Shown here in pieces: positions 33,966 through 40,530 of a stretch of DNA of 42,762 bases; the first letter of the stretch is position 1, and each line of letters begins with the position of its first letter. The stretch is from the IMG/VR virus record IMGVR_UViG_3300030331_005930, positions 1 through 42,762 of that record; one strand, 5' to 3'. The translations under genes were made by a program, and so were the position numbers. This DNA comes from a virus. The notes below the pieces were generated by a model, which was given only the letters and a program-made list of their open reading frames with translations, was not told where the DNA came from and did not search any database.

Positions 33966-34837
33966 GCTTGTACGTCGTGTAACTCGTCTACACTATCATA
34001 AGGGCATTGATGAATGACACCTTGAAAGTCATAATCGTAAAGATAAGAATCAACTGTACCCTCCTCACGTTTTACTTTAGGTACAATGTTGGTATGCATT
34101 TCATATCCAAATACTTTAGGCTGCGTGTTAACCCATACAACAACAGATGGTAGTTGAAGCGGTACAGCAGCATGCTGTAGAGACGAATCAATAAACAATC
34201 TCTTCTCAGCGTGAGCAATCATAGCAAAGAGAGGCTTTTTACCAATTGTTTTATCAAAACGATAACAATTATTTAACTTAGGATGAAATTCATAGCATAT
34301 ATGTACAATATTATATTTTTGAGCTAACCCATCAACTACTTCTTGTGCTTGAGCTGGGTGCATATCTCTAGTCCATGAATAGGGATGCTGTTGATGATCT
34401 TTCCCTGGACCTCCAAATGGTTGAAATACTAATAAAGGCTTTTGACCGTCACTAAACTGACTCATATAAGCTCGACCTTCTTCTATCTCTCTAAAATTAA
34501 AATTTAGAACAGGCTTTTCACCATTATACTTTGTACCAATCATATCACACCACGTCTTAATTAAGTGTGACTTTTTTGTAATATGGCTAGTTTGCTTATA
34601 TGGGTCTTGAGCAAATACTTTTACATCTTTACCTTTGATAACATCTTGATAAAAATAAGGTGTGTTACCAATTCTATAGAATCTAGCAACATCTTTATTT
34701 TTAACCCATACCTCAGGCCAAGCAGAAACAACAATAATCTTTCGTTTAGGATTAGACTTCTTATAAGCTGCTGTTACAGCTGTTGCAGCGACATTTTTAC
34801 CAATGCCTCCTTCGATGTGAAATACAGTAGTAGCCAT
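33941..34837 (-). CDS. GT9-like (heptosyltransferase-type) glycosyltransferase
   Basis: A 298-aa GT-B protein. The N-terminus FHIEGGIGKNVAATAVTAAY matches the Gly-rich first loop of this group. KPLLVFQPFGG near residue 133 and LFIDSSLQHAAVPLQLPSVV at about 214-233 match the GT9 nucleotide-sugar-binding segment (the D-S-x-x-x-H-x-A pattern). Such phage enzymes may modify phage DNA, virion glycans or host surface sugar. There is no late motif; TACTAT lies 9 nt before the ATG, the same spacing as for GMP reductase, suggesting earlier expression than its structural neighbours. It may use sugars from the operon at 40.5-42.8 kb. Acceptor unknown. Confidence 0.75.
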   Translation of the reverse strand: MATTVFHIEGGIGKNVAATAVTAAYKKSNPKRKIIVVSAWPEVWVKNKDVARFYRIGNTPYFYQDVIKGKDVKVFAQDPYKQTSHITKKSHLIKTWCDMIGTKYNGEKPVLNFNFREIEEGRAYMSQFSDGQKPLLVFQPFGGPGKDHQQHPYSWTRDMHPAQAQEVVDGLAQKYNIVHICYEFHPKLNNCYRFDKTIGKKPLFAMIAHAEKRLFIDSSLQHAAVPLQLPSVVVWVNTQPKVFGYEMHTNIVPKVKREEGTVDSYLYDYDFQGVIHQCPYDSVDELHDVQAIIKAVDS

Positions 34838-34846
34838 ACATCATAT

Positions 34847-34852
34847 ATAGTA
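34847..34852 (-). promoter_or_regulatory. Probable -10 element (glycosyltransferase)
   Basis: Reverse strand TACTAT, then 9 nt (ATATGATGT), then ATG 34837. Resembles the GMP reductase upstream sequence in composition and spacing. Confidence 0.4.
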
Positions 34853-34876
34853 TGATACCGTAAAAGATCAATACTG

Positions 34877-37267
34877 TTATGGACCAGTTGAGATCTTTAA
34901 GTCATTACCATCTCTATATACTACTCCTGCAACCTTAGGATCTGCTGCTGGTAGACCGCACCCACAATTATCAGCACTAAGAAAAAGTCTATTGGTATGA
35001 AGCATGTGACCAGAAACTGCTACAATATTAGAACCTAATATTGAAGAATGACAAAAACACGCTCGGCTTGCTCCGGAACCACCACCGGGGCGGGTCGATG
35101 CGCATGTGCCCGCACCGCCAATAGTATTACCTATACCCGCACCAATAAAACTAAAACCAGTACATATGCAATTACCATTGCCCCCGGTTACGGATGAGCA
35201 ACACCCAACATCAGATATTTGATTTGCATTTCCACCACCTATAAAGCTATTTGCTCCACAAATAAAGTGATTACTACCACCGCCTACCGTACTTTGAGTA
35301 CCCGCTTTTAAGATAGCATTGCAAAAACCACCAACAATTGCAGCTCGATTTGTCGTCGTGCAGTTAGCACCACCACCACCTACGAATGAGCACTCACCAG
35401 CAGCAGATAATGAATTTCCACCCACTACTGTTGAATAGCTGTTACGTGCTGTATTAACGCAACCACCTACAATACTAGTAAATGATCCGTGAGCTGTATT
35501 TTTTGTACCACCTACAACGACACTAGATGTTCCACATGCACAGTTACAAACACCACCGCCTGTAAATGCGCTTGCTGCAACTACGTTTGAATAACCACCG
35601 ACTATTACTCCGTTTCTAGCATCACCCGAAGTAGTGTTTTTACTACCACCAACAATTACTGTTTGCTTACCACATGCGACTTTATTGTTTTGACCGCCGC
35701 CTATAAAGTTACCAATACCACCGGCAGAGTATGTATCGTTTTTACAACCACCAACAATTACATCAAAACATGAAGTAGCAGATAAAGAATAACCGCCTCC
35801 CACAAATGCACAAGCACCGCAACTGACTTTGTTTTGAGCTCCACCAGCTATTGTTCCAAATGCTGCGCTGTCTATACTATTGTTTTCACCGCCTCCAATA
35901 GTTGCATAACAAATACAGGCAATATTATCTTTACCACCCCCAACGGTTGCACCATGCTCGAGCGCGCAGTTCTTTAGACCTCCGGCTACTGTGCTTTCAC
36001 AACCGCTAGATATATTACATTTACCGCCGCCTACAGTAGAATGACAACTGCCACATGCGTTGTTTTCTTCACCACCACCAACTGTTCCAAAGTTAGATAC
36101 TGTGTTGCAAAGTCCACCTCCAATAGCTCCAAAACAATCTTGAGAATCATGATTACATCCACCGCCGATGGATCCAAATTTTCCACACGAGCTATTGCAA
36201 ACACCACCAGCAATAGTTGCAAAATCACCTTGCGCGCTGTTACTAAAGCCACCGCCAACAAATGTCCCTTTACAACCTGCGCAGTTATTATGACCTCCAA
36301 CAACAGCAGTACCCGCTTCTGTTGCAGCATTACCACAACCACCACCAACAAATGAACTTAAGCCCGAAGCTGAATTTGTCATCCCACCTACAACTGCCGA
36401 TCCACAATTACCTGCTGCTGAGTTACCGCAACCACTACCGATAAACGAACTAAGACCAGATGCAGTATTAGAACCTCCAGCTACTACACCAGCGGCATCA
36501 CCCGCTGCAGTTGCTTGATTACATCTACCACCAACAACTGAACAATCTCCAGCAGCGGTATTTTTAAATCCACCAACAACAGAACCATGGCATCCTGAAG
36601 AGGTGTTGCAACATCCACCAGCAATATTACTAGCTCGAGCTGAAGCAATATTGCAATAACCACCTCCAACTGCTGCATAAAGTTCACTTGCCGCGTTATC
36701 ATCGCCACCTGCAACTGTAGAATAAAATGCACTTGCGCAGTTTTGCCTACCTCCTCCAATAGTAGAACCTAAAGAACTTGCTACATTTGTGTTACCACCA
36801 CCAACAGTACCACAAGCTCCCGTAACACAGTTGGCAGTACCACCGCCAACAATACCGCAGTTACCTGTAATGCAGTTACTTTTACCACCGCCTACAAATG
36901 AATTTTCCCCAAGCGCTTCGTTGCCACATCCACCGGCAATAGTACTACATGTGCAGTTAGCACAGTTATTACAGCCACCAGTAATAGAAGAACCAGCACC
37001 GACGGTAATTCCAGCTCCAGCTGCTACGACCAGACTGCCGCTAGCGCTTAAATTACCTTTTATAGATTGATTTGTTTGAAAGAAGCTATTAGCCAGTGGC
37101 GTTGCTAGTGGTCTATCTTGCGCTGTACCGTACTTTGCTCCAGAGAGATAATTTGCAATCGAGCTCAGAGAAGCGCGACGAGTTTGCGCTTCATCGACTA
37201 ATGCGACTTCTTCAGTTCCAGTATATGGTATGATGCCTTCGTTGAGCTCAGTAATCTTTTTACCCAT
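34877..37267 (-). CDS. Cysteine-rich YadA-head/hemagglutinin-repeat fiber protein (796 aa)
   Basis: From about residue 95 to 750 the protein is a chain of more than 40 imperfect 14-16-residue repeats of the form S-x-V-GGG-x-x-N-x-x-S-G (for example STIGGGRQNCASAFY), the pattern of left-handed beta-roll heads in trimeric autotransporter adhesins. By my count it has about 55 cysteines, mostly at the turn position after Asn. The N-terminal 85 residues (KITELNEGIIPYTGTEEVAL) look like a virion-attachment domain common in phage fibers. The last 40 residues (VAGVVYRDGNDLKISTGP) form a capping segment. Likely a trimeric fiber or decoration; receptor unknown. A late promoter lies 5 nt before the ATG. 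Confidence 0.75.
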   Translation of the reverse strand: MGKKITELNEGIIPYTGTEEVALVDEAQTRRASLSSIANYLSGAKYGTAQDRPLATPLANSFFQTNQSIKGNLSASGSLVVAAGAGITVGAGSSITGGCNNCANCTCSTIAGGCGNEALGENSFVGGGKSNCITGNCGIVGGGTANCVTGACGTVGGGNTNVASSLGSTIGGGRQNCASAFYSTVAGGDDNAASELYAAVGGGYCNIASARASNIAGGCCNTSSGCHGSVVGGFKNTAAGDCSVVGGRCNQATAAGDAAGVVAGGSNTASGLSSFIGSGCGNSAAGNCGSAVVGGMTNSASGLSSFVGGGCGNAATEAGTAVVGGHNNCAGCKGTFVGGGFSNSAQGDFATIAGGVCNSSCGKFGSIGGGCNHDSQDCFGAIGGGLCNTVSNFGTVGGGEENNACGSCHSTVGGGKCNISSGCESTVAGGLKNCALEHGATVGGGKDNIACICYATIGGGENNSIDSAAFGTIAGGAQNKVSCGACAFVGGGYSLSATSCFDVIVGGCKNDTYSAGGIGNFIGGGQNNKVACGKQTVIVGGSKNTTSGDARNGVIVGGYSNVVAASAFTGGGVCNCACGTSSVVVGGTKNTAHGSFTSIVGGCVNTARNSYSTVVGGNSLSAAGECSFVGGGGANCTTTNRAAIVGGFCNAILKAGTQSTVGGGSNHFICGANSFIGGGNANQISDVGCCSSVTGGNGNCICTGFSFIGAGIGNTIGGAGTCASTRPGGGSGASRACFCHSSILGSNIVAVSGHMLHTNRLFLSADNCGCGLPAADPKVAGVVYRDGNDLKISTGP

Positions 37268-37272
37268 ATGTA

Positions 37273-37279
37273 TATTTAT
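37273..37279 (-). promoter_or_regulatory. T4-type late promoter element (repeat fiber)
   Basis: Reverse strand AATAAATA, then 5 nt, then ATG 37267. Confidence 0.7.
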
Positions 37280-37519
37280 TTACTTTGGCGCTTTTAGCCT
37301 GCAACAAATAGCAATAACTATTGCAAAAACACCAGAGAATAGTAAATGTCTCTTAAATCCGTCAACCGATGTACAAAGACCTTTAAAGTCAACTGCTTTA
37401 CTTCCTCCGTTTTGAATAGCATCTAATGAAAGTTTCATTTCTTCAGCACAAGTATAGCCTCTTACAACGAAGGCTAATATAATAGCTGATAAGATATATA
37501 CTAAGTATCTAGGTTTCAT
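37280..37519 (-). CDS. Small two-segment membrane protein (79 aa)
   Basis: Two hydrophobic segments, residues about 6-22 (LVYILSAIILAFVVRGY) and about 58-74 (HLLFSGVFAIVIAICC), flank a 35-residue polar loop with two cysteines. Its ATG overlaps the holin stop by ATGA, so it is coupled to the holin. Candidates are an antiholin, a spanin-like or second holin component. No lipobox is visible. Function is inferred only from the coupling. Confidence 0.6.
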   Translation of the reverse strand: MKPRYLVYILSAIILAFVVRGYTCAEEMKLSLDAIQNGGSKAVDFKGLCTSVDGFKRHLLFSGVFAIVIAICCRLKAPK

Positions 37520-37833
37520 TTTTTAAGAACCTTTTCAGGATTATCTGCAAATTTTTTACCTAACTTAACAATACCAGCTATTACTTCTGGAGAGATAACA
37601 CCAATAATACCATATGTAACAGCTTTATAGAGGGAAGATATTTCTGTTTGCTCTAAAATAAACCATGCAATACCAGCAGAGAGACCAGCTGTAAATATCT
37701 TTTTAAGTTGCTGCCACCATGTATAATTATTTTCACCTGATAGTAAACGAGCGAGCATAGCGCCGGCGCCAATTAAAGGCACGACCCAACCTCCTTGGAG
37801 GAACTCTTTCAGTAGGGATTTTTCCGGCTCCAT
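37516..37833 (-). CDS. Holin, LydA/family-3-like
   Basis: 105 aa from ATG 37833, which I prefer over longer upstream starts because the late promoter lies between them. Three hydrophobic segments at about 15-31, 46-60 and 70-88, with WWQQLKKIFTAGLSAG and the ISPEVIAGIVKLGKKF segment of LydA-type phage holins, and a basic tail (KVLKK). Holins pore the inner membrane to trigger lysis. No endolysin is visible within the window. The late motif is 7 nt from the ATG, the longest of the regular spacings. It is coupled to the 79-aa membrane protein. Confidence 0.75.
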   Translation of the reverse strand: MEPEKSLLKEFLQGGWVVPLIGAGAMLARLLSGENNYTWWQQLKKIFTAGLSAGIAWFILEQTEISSLYKAVTYGIIGVISPEVIAGIVKLGKKFADNPEKVLKK

Positions 37834-37840
37834 GTTAATA

Positions 37841-37847
37841 TATTTAT
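37841..37847 (-). promoter_or_regulatory. T4-type late promoter element (holin)
   Basis: Reverse strand CATAAATA, then 7 nt, then ATG 37833. Confidence 0.6.
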
Positions 37848-37880
37848 GTACAAACCTACGTAGTTCTATAGAGTTGTACA
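37847..37880. repeat. Inverted repeat around an 8-bp palindrome, possible operator
   Basis: TGTACAA (37847-37853) and TTGTACA (37874-37880) flank the palindrome CTACGTAG (37856-37863), in the divergent region between the holin and nuclease promoters. Could be a binding site or hairpin; function unknown. Confidence 0.35.
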
Positions 37881-37887
37881 TTTATTA

Positions 37888-37914
37888 TTGATTTTAATAT
37901 AATGTATATATAAT
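37888..37914 (+). promoter_or_regulatory. Sigma70-like promoter (nuclease gene)
   Basis: TTGATT (37888-37893), 15 nt, TATAAT (37909-37914), then 8 nt to GTG 37923. Same hexamers and spacer length as the GMP reductase promoter. Confidence 0.5.
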
Positions 37915-37922
37915 AAGAGGTA

Positions 37923-38603
37923 GTGAAGATAAAATTTGATGAAGCGTCTCATACCTATACGCATAAAGATACTGATGAAAAGTTTATATCAGTAACAACT
38001 TTACTTGGTAAGTATAAGCAACCTTTTGATAGAGATGGGCACTCAAAGCGAGTAGCAGATAGAGAAGGTGTATCGCAAGAACTAGTATTAGAAATGTGGG
38101 AAAAGGAGAAGGTTAGAGCTTGTACTCGTGGTACCAACATTCATAAGATCTTAGAAGATTATATTAGTTTTGGTGATGTAGAAGATAACTACGGGTGGTT
38201 ATGTAAATCATATGATAAAGCTGCAGAGCGTTCAATTGACTCTTTTAACAAAGTACTATGTGAGAACCTATTATATGATGAAGAGTTTAAAGTAGCTGGT
38301 ACAGCTGATCTAATATATGAACATAAAAATGAGTTTACTATTGGTGACTTTAAAACAAATAAGAGGTTTAGATTTAGTTCACCTTATTCTGAGCGGTTAA
38401 AAGATCCGATTAGCCATCTTCATAACTGCGAGTTTAATTTATATGGCTTGCAGCTATCTTTGTATGCTTATCTCTATGAAAGAATGACTAGTAAAAGATG
38501 TAGAAAATGTGTTATCTTTTATCTAAAAGATGATAGATTTTTATCTTATCATGTAAATTATATGAAAGCAGAAGTAGAAGCTCTCCTAGCTAGTATGAAG
38601 TAG
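37923..38603 (+). CDS. PD-(D/E)XK nuclease, RecB/Cas4-like
   Basis: 226 aa from a GTG preceded by AGAGG at only 2 nt. Core motifs of the RecB/Cas4 nuclease family are visible: RGTNIHKILEDY with His 74, GTADLI with Asp 129, GDFKTNK with Asp 142 and Lys 144, and the QxxxY motif Q177-Y181 (LQLSLYAY). These enzymes cut or resect DNA, and T4-like marine phages often carry one in place of part of their recombination set. No clear four-Cys iron-sulfur cluster is seen, so a true Cas4 is unlikely. It has an early/middle-type promoter, and its stop overlaps the convergent SOD gene by 18 nt. Confidence 0.8.
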   Translation: MKIKFDEASHTYTHKDTDEKFISVTTLLGKYKQPFDRDGHSKRVADREGVSQELVLEMWEKEKVRACTRGTNIHKILEDYISFGDVEDNYGWLCKSYDKAAERSIDSFNKVLCENLLYDEEFKVAGTADLIYEHKNEFTIGDFKTNKRFRFSSPYSERLKDPISHLHNCEFNLYGLQLSLYAYLYERMTSKRCRKCVIFYLKDDRFLSYHVNYMKAEVEALLASMK

Positions 38604-39212
38604 AGCAGAGCAAAAGTCCCAATTAACAATATCAAAAAAGTTCTGTAACCATTCTTGTCTTTTTGGTCCATACATAAGGTAGTAGCTATGCTCCCATACA
38701 TCTACTCCGAGAACTGGTTTACCTAAGCCAAACATTAGAGGGTTATCTTGATTGGGTGTCCTTACTAAATCTAATCTTCCATTCTTTTCTACCAGCCAAC
38801 CCCATCCGGAGCCAAATTGACCTTTAGCATTCTCAATAAACTCCTTTTTAAACTTAGCAAAAGTACCGAATCGTTTTAATATTCTGTCTTTTATCTCACC
38901 CGTGAAATCACTACCCCCAGGCTTCATCATATTAAAAAATAGCTGATGATTATATGCTCCTCCAGCATTATCTTTTATATGATCATTATATTTTTTTATA
39001 TCTTTAACTAACTCTACAAGCGGTGGTTTTCTCTTATTAACCATCGCCGCATTTAATTTTTTAACATATCCTTTATAATGGTCATTATAGTGAAAATCAG
39101 TTGTCTGTCTATTAACTACTGGTTCAAGAGCGTTTAGGGAGTATGGTAAGTTAATAGGCTTATATGAGCTAACCTTTTCTAAGAGTAAATCTACTTGATT
39201 TAAGAACTTCAT
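38586..39212 (-). CDS. sod: Fe/Mn superoxide dismutase
   Basis: 208 aa, normal family length. All four metal ligands are present: His 41 (DFHYNDHYKGYV), His 89 (GAYNHQLFF), Asp 171 and His 175 (VDVWEHSYYLMY). Gateway Tyr 49, Trp 137 and 139 (GSGWGWLV) and Glu 174 are also kept. Gly 84-85 before the second ligand plus Gln 155 (TPNQD) match the manganese-type arrangement, though metal use cannot be settled from sequence. It converts superoxide to peroxide and oxygen. No signal peptide, so cytoplasmic. A late promoter lies 6 nt before the ATG, so it is predicted to be made with virion proteins. Fe/Mn SODs are rare in phages. Confidence 0.93.
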   Translation of the reverse strand: MKFLNQVDLLLEKVSSYKPINLPYSLNALEPVVNRQTTDFHYNDHYKGYVKKLNAAMVNKRKPPLVELVKDIKKYNDHIKDNAGGAYNHQLFFNMMKPGGSDFTGEIKDRILKRFGTFAKFKKEFIENAKGQFGSGWGWLVEKNGRLDLVRTPNQDNPLMFGLGKPVLGVDVWEHSYYLMYGPKRQEWLQNFFDIVNWDFCSALLHTS

Positions 39213-39218
39213 TGAATA

Positions 39219-39225
39219 TATTTAT
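39219..39225 (-). promoter_or_regulatory. T4-type late promoter element (SOD)
   Basis: Reverse strand AATAAATA, then 6 nt, then ATG 39212. Nearly palindromic with the divergent element 3 nt away. Confidence 0.65.
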
Positions 39226-39228
39226 TAA

Positions 39229-39235
39229 ATAAATA
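39229..39235 (+). promoter_or_regulatory. T4-type late promoter element (67-aa gene)
   Basis: AATAAATA, then 5 nt, then ATG 39241. Confidence 0.65.
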
Positions 39236-39240
39236 GCAAT

Positions 39241-39444
39241 ATGAAACGAAGTTCTGTTCTAAAAAAGTTTGACAAGGAGATAGAAAATCTATGGGATGCA
39301 GTTTACAAGATTAAGGATGTATTAGAGAGTACAGATGATTATGAGTTATCTGAGTTAGGAGGAAAGTTTTTAGACCAAATAGCAGAAGTAATGGAAGAGG
39401 GAGATACATCTTTAGAAGAGATTAGAGATCAAATATCAGGTTGA
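39241..39444 (+). CDS. Small helical acidic protein (67 aa)
   Basis: Not recognised. The protein is nearly all predicted helix, charged, with heptad-like leucines (KKFDKEIENLWDAVYKIKDV, then LGGKFLDQIAEVMEEGDTSL). It shares a bidirectional late promoter with SOD, and its stop codon (39442-39444) lies inside the -35 element of the GMP reductase promoter. It could be an SOD partner, an assembly factor or a regulator; no evidence chooses between these. Confidence 0.6.
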   Translation: MKRSSVLKKFDKEIENLWDAVYKIKDVLESTDDYELSELGGKFLDQIAEVMEEGDTSLEEIRDQISG

Positions 39445-39467
39445 TTTAAGAGAAAGCCACGTATAAT
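39441..39467 (+). promoter_or_regulatory. Sigma70-like promoter (GMP reductase operon)
   Basis: TTGATT (39441-39446), 15 nt, TATAAT (39462-39467), then 9 nt to ATG 39477, with GAGG 1 nt before the ATG. Confidence 0.5.
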
Positions 39468-39476
39468 ATATGAGGC

Positions 39477-40529
39477 ATGCGTATAGAGACAGAGCTAAAA
39501 TACGATTTCGATGATGTTCTTATTCGGCCTAAGAGGTCGACGCTGACGTCACGAAAAGAGGTTGATTTAACTAGAATATATAAGTTTAAGTATGGTGGTA
39601 CATATTATGGTATTCCTATTATGGCTGCTAATATGGATGGGGTAGGCACCATAGATGTTTCAAGGGAGTTAAGTGACATAGGCCTGTTTACTTGTTTGAG
39701 AAAATCAATAGGTGAAAAATATCTTATTAATGAGCTTAAAGCTAATGATGGAAATAATATAGCTGTTACTATAGGAAGAAGTAAAGAGGACTTAAAAAAG
39801 CTTACTAAGATTAAAAAAGAACTTTCTCCTTGTTTTAAGTTAAAATATGTTTGCGTAGATGTAGCGAATGGATACAGTCAAAGTTTTGTTGATTTTATTA
39901 AAGAGGTAAGAGAATTAATACCTCATACTACTATTATAGCCGGTAATGTAGTTACAGGAGAAATGGTAGAAGAACTGCTTTTAGCAGGGGCTGATGTTAT
40001 TAAAGTAGGTATAGGTTCTGGCAGTGTTTGTACAACCAGAATTAAAACTGGAGTAGGCTATCCTCAGTTTAGTTGTATTGCTGAATGTGCAGATGCAGCT
40101 CATGGTCTTAACGGTCATATTATAGCTGACGGGGGATGCACTTCACCTGGTGACGTTGCTAAAGCTTTTGGTGCTGGAGCTGATTTTGTAATGCTTGGCT
40201 CAATGTTAGCTGGATGTAAAGAAGGGGGAGGTAAAATAGTAGATATTAATGGTAAAGAATATGTTGAGTTTTATGGAATGAGTAGTAAGGTCGCTAACGA
40301 AAAACATAATGGTGGGTTAAAAGATTATAGAACGTCAGAAGGACGAAGGGTGCTATTACCCTATAGAGGTTCAATTAAAGATGTTGTGCAAGATATTTTA
40401 GGCGGCATTAGAAGCACGTGTACATATGTAGGAGCTAATCAATTAAAACATCTTAGTAAATGTGCTACGTTTATAAGATGTACCAAGACGCATAGTAAAA
40501 TATATGAATCAAATACTTTAGAGATATAA
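39477..40529 (+). CDS. guaC: GMP reductase (IMPDH/GMPR family, GuaC-like)
   Basis: 350 aa, no CBS domains, as in GuaC. The substrate loop IGSGSVCTTR has catalytic Cys 185 with Thr 187. ADGGCTSPGDVAKA follows, then the phosphate loop MLGSMLAG, and FYGMSS-x-x-A then HNGGLKDYRTSEGR with Glu 288, which matches E. coli GuaC closely, as does the end (GGIRSTCTYVGA, then TFIR). It reduces GMP to IMP and ammonia with NADPH, pulling guanine nucleotides toward adenine. First gene of a tight operon with three sugar-nucleotide genes (1-nt gap to the next). Almost certainly GMPR-type rather than IMPDH. Confidence 0.92.
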   Translation: MRIETELKYDFDDVLIRPKRSTLTSRKEVDLTRIYKFKYGGTYYGIPIMAANMDGVGTIDVSRELSDIGLFTCLRKSIGEKYLINELKANDGNNIAVTIGRSKEDLKKLTKIKKELSPCFKLKYVCVDVANGYSQSFVDFIKEVRELIPHTTIIAGNVVTGEMVEELLLAGADVIKVGIGSGSVCTTRIKTGVGYPQFSCIAECADAAHGLNGHIIADGGCTSPGDVAKAFGAGADFVMLGSMLAGCKEGGGKIVDINGKEYVEFYGMSSKVANEKHNGGLKDYRTSEGRRVLLPYRGSIKDVVQDILGGIRSTCTYVGANQLKHLSKCATFIRCTKTHSKIYESNTLEI

Positions 40530-40530
40530 A

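Noticed and set aside
36031-37070. Several open frames of 90-106 codons in other frames inside the repeat fiber gene
   Set aside because: They arise from the repetitive Gly/Cys codons of the real minus-strand gene and read as low-complexity Ser/Thr/Pro/Val strings. No promoter or start signal.
34877-37267. CRISPR-like or noncoding repeat array
   Set aside because: Repeats are imperfect, 42-48 bp, in frame, and translate to a coherent beta-roll protein.
37834-37881. Longer holin start at 37881
   Set aside because: It lies upstream of the late promoter; the residues added are not part of the holin pattern.
37923-38603. Cas4 / part of a CRISPR system
   Set aside because: Nuclease motifs fit the wider RecB family, but there is no clear four-cysteine cluster, no other cas gene and no array.
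39477-40529. IMP dehydrogenase
   Set aside because: No CBS insert, and the C-terminal HNGG...YRTSEG segment and length match GMP reductase.
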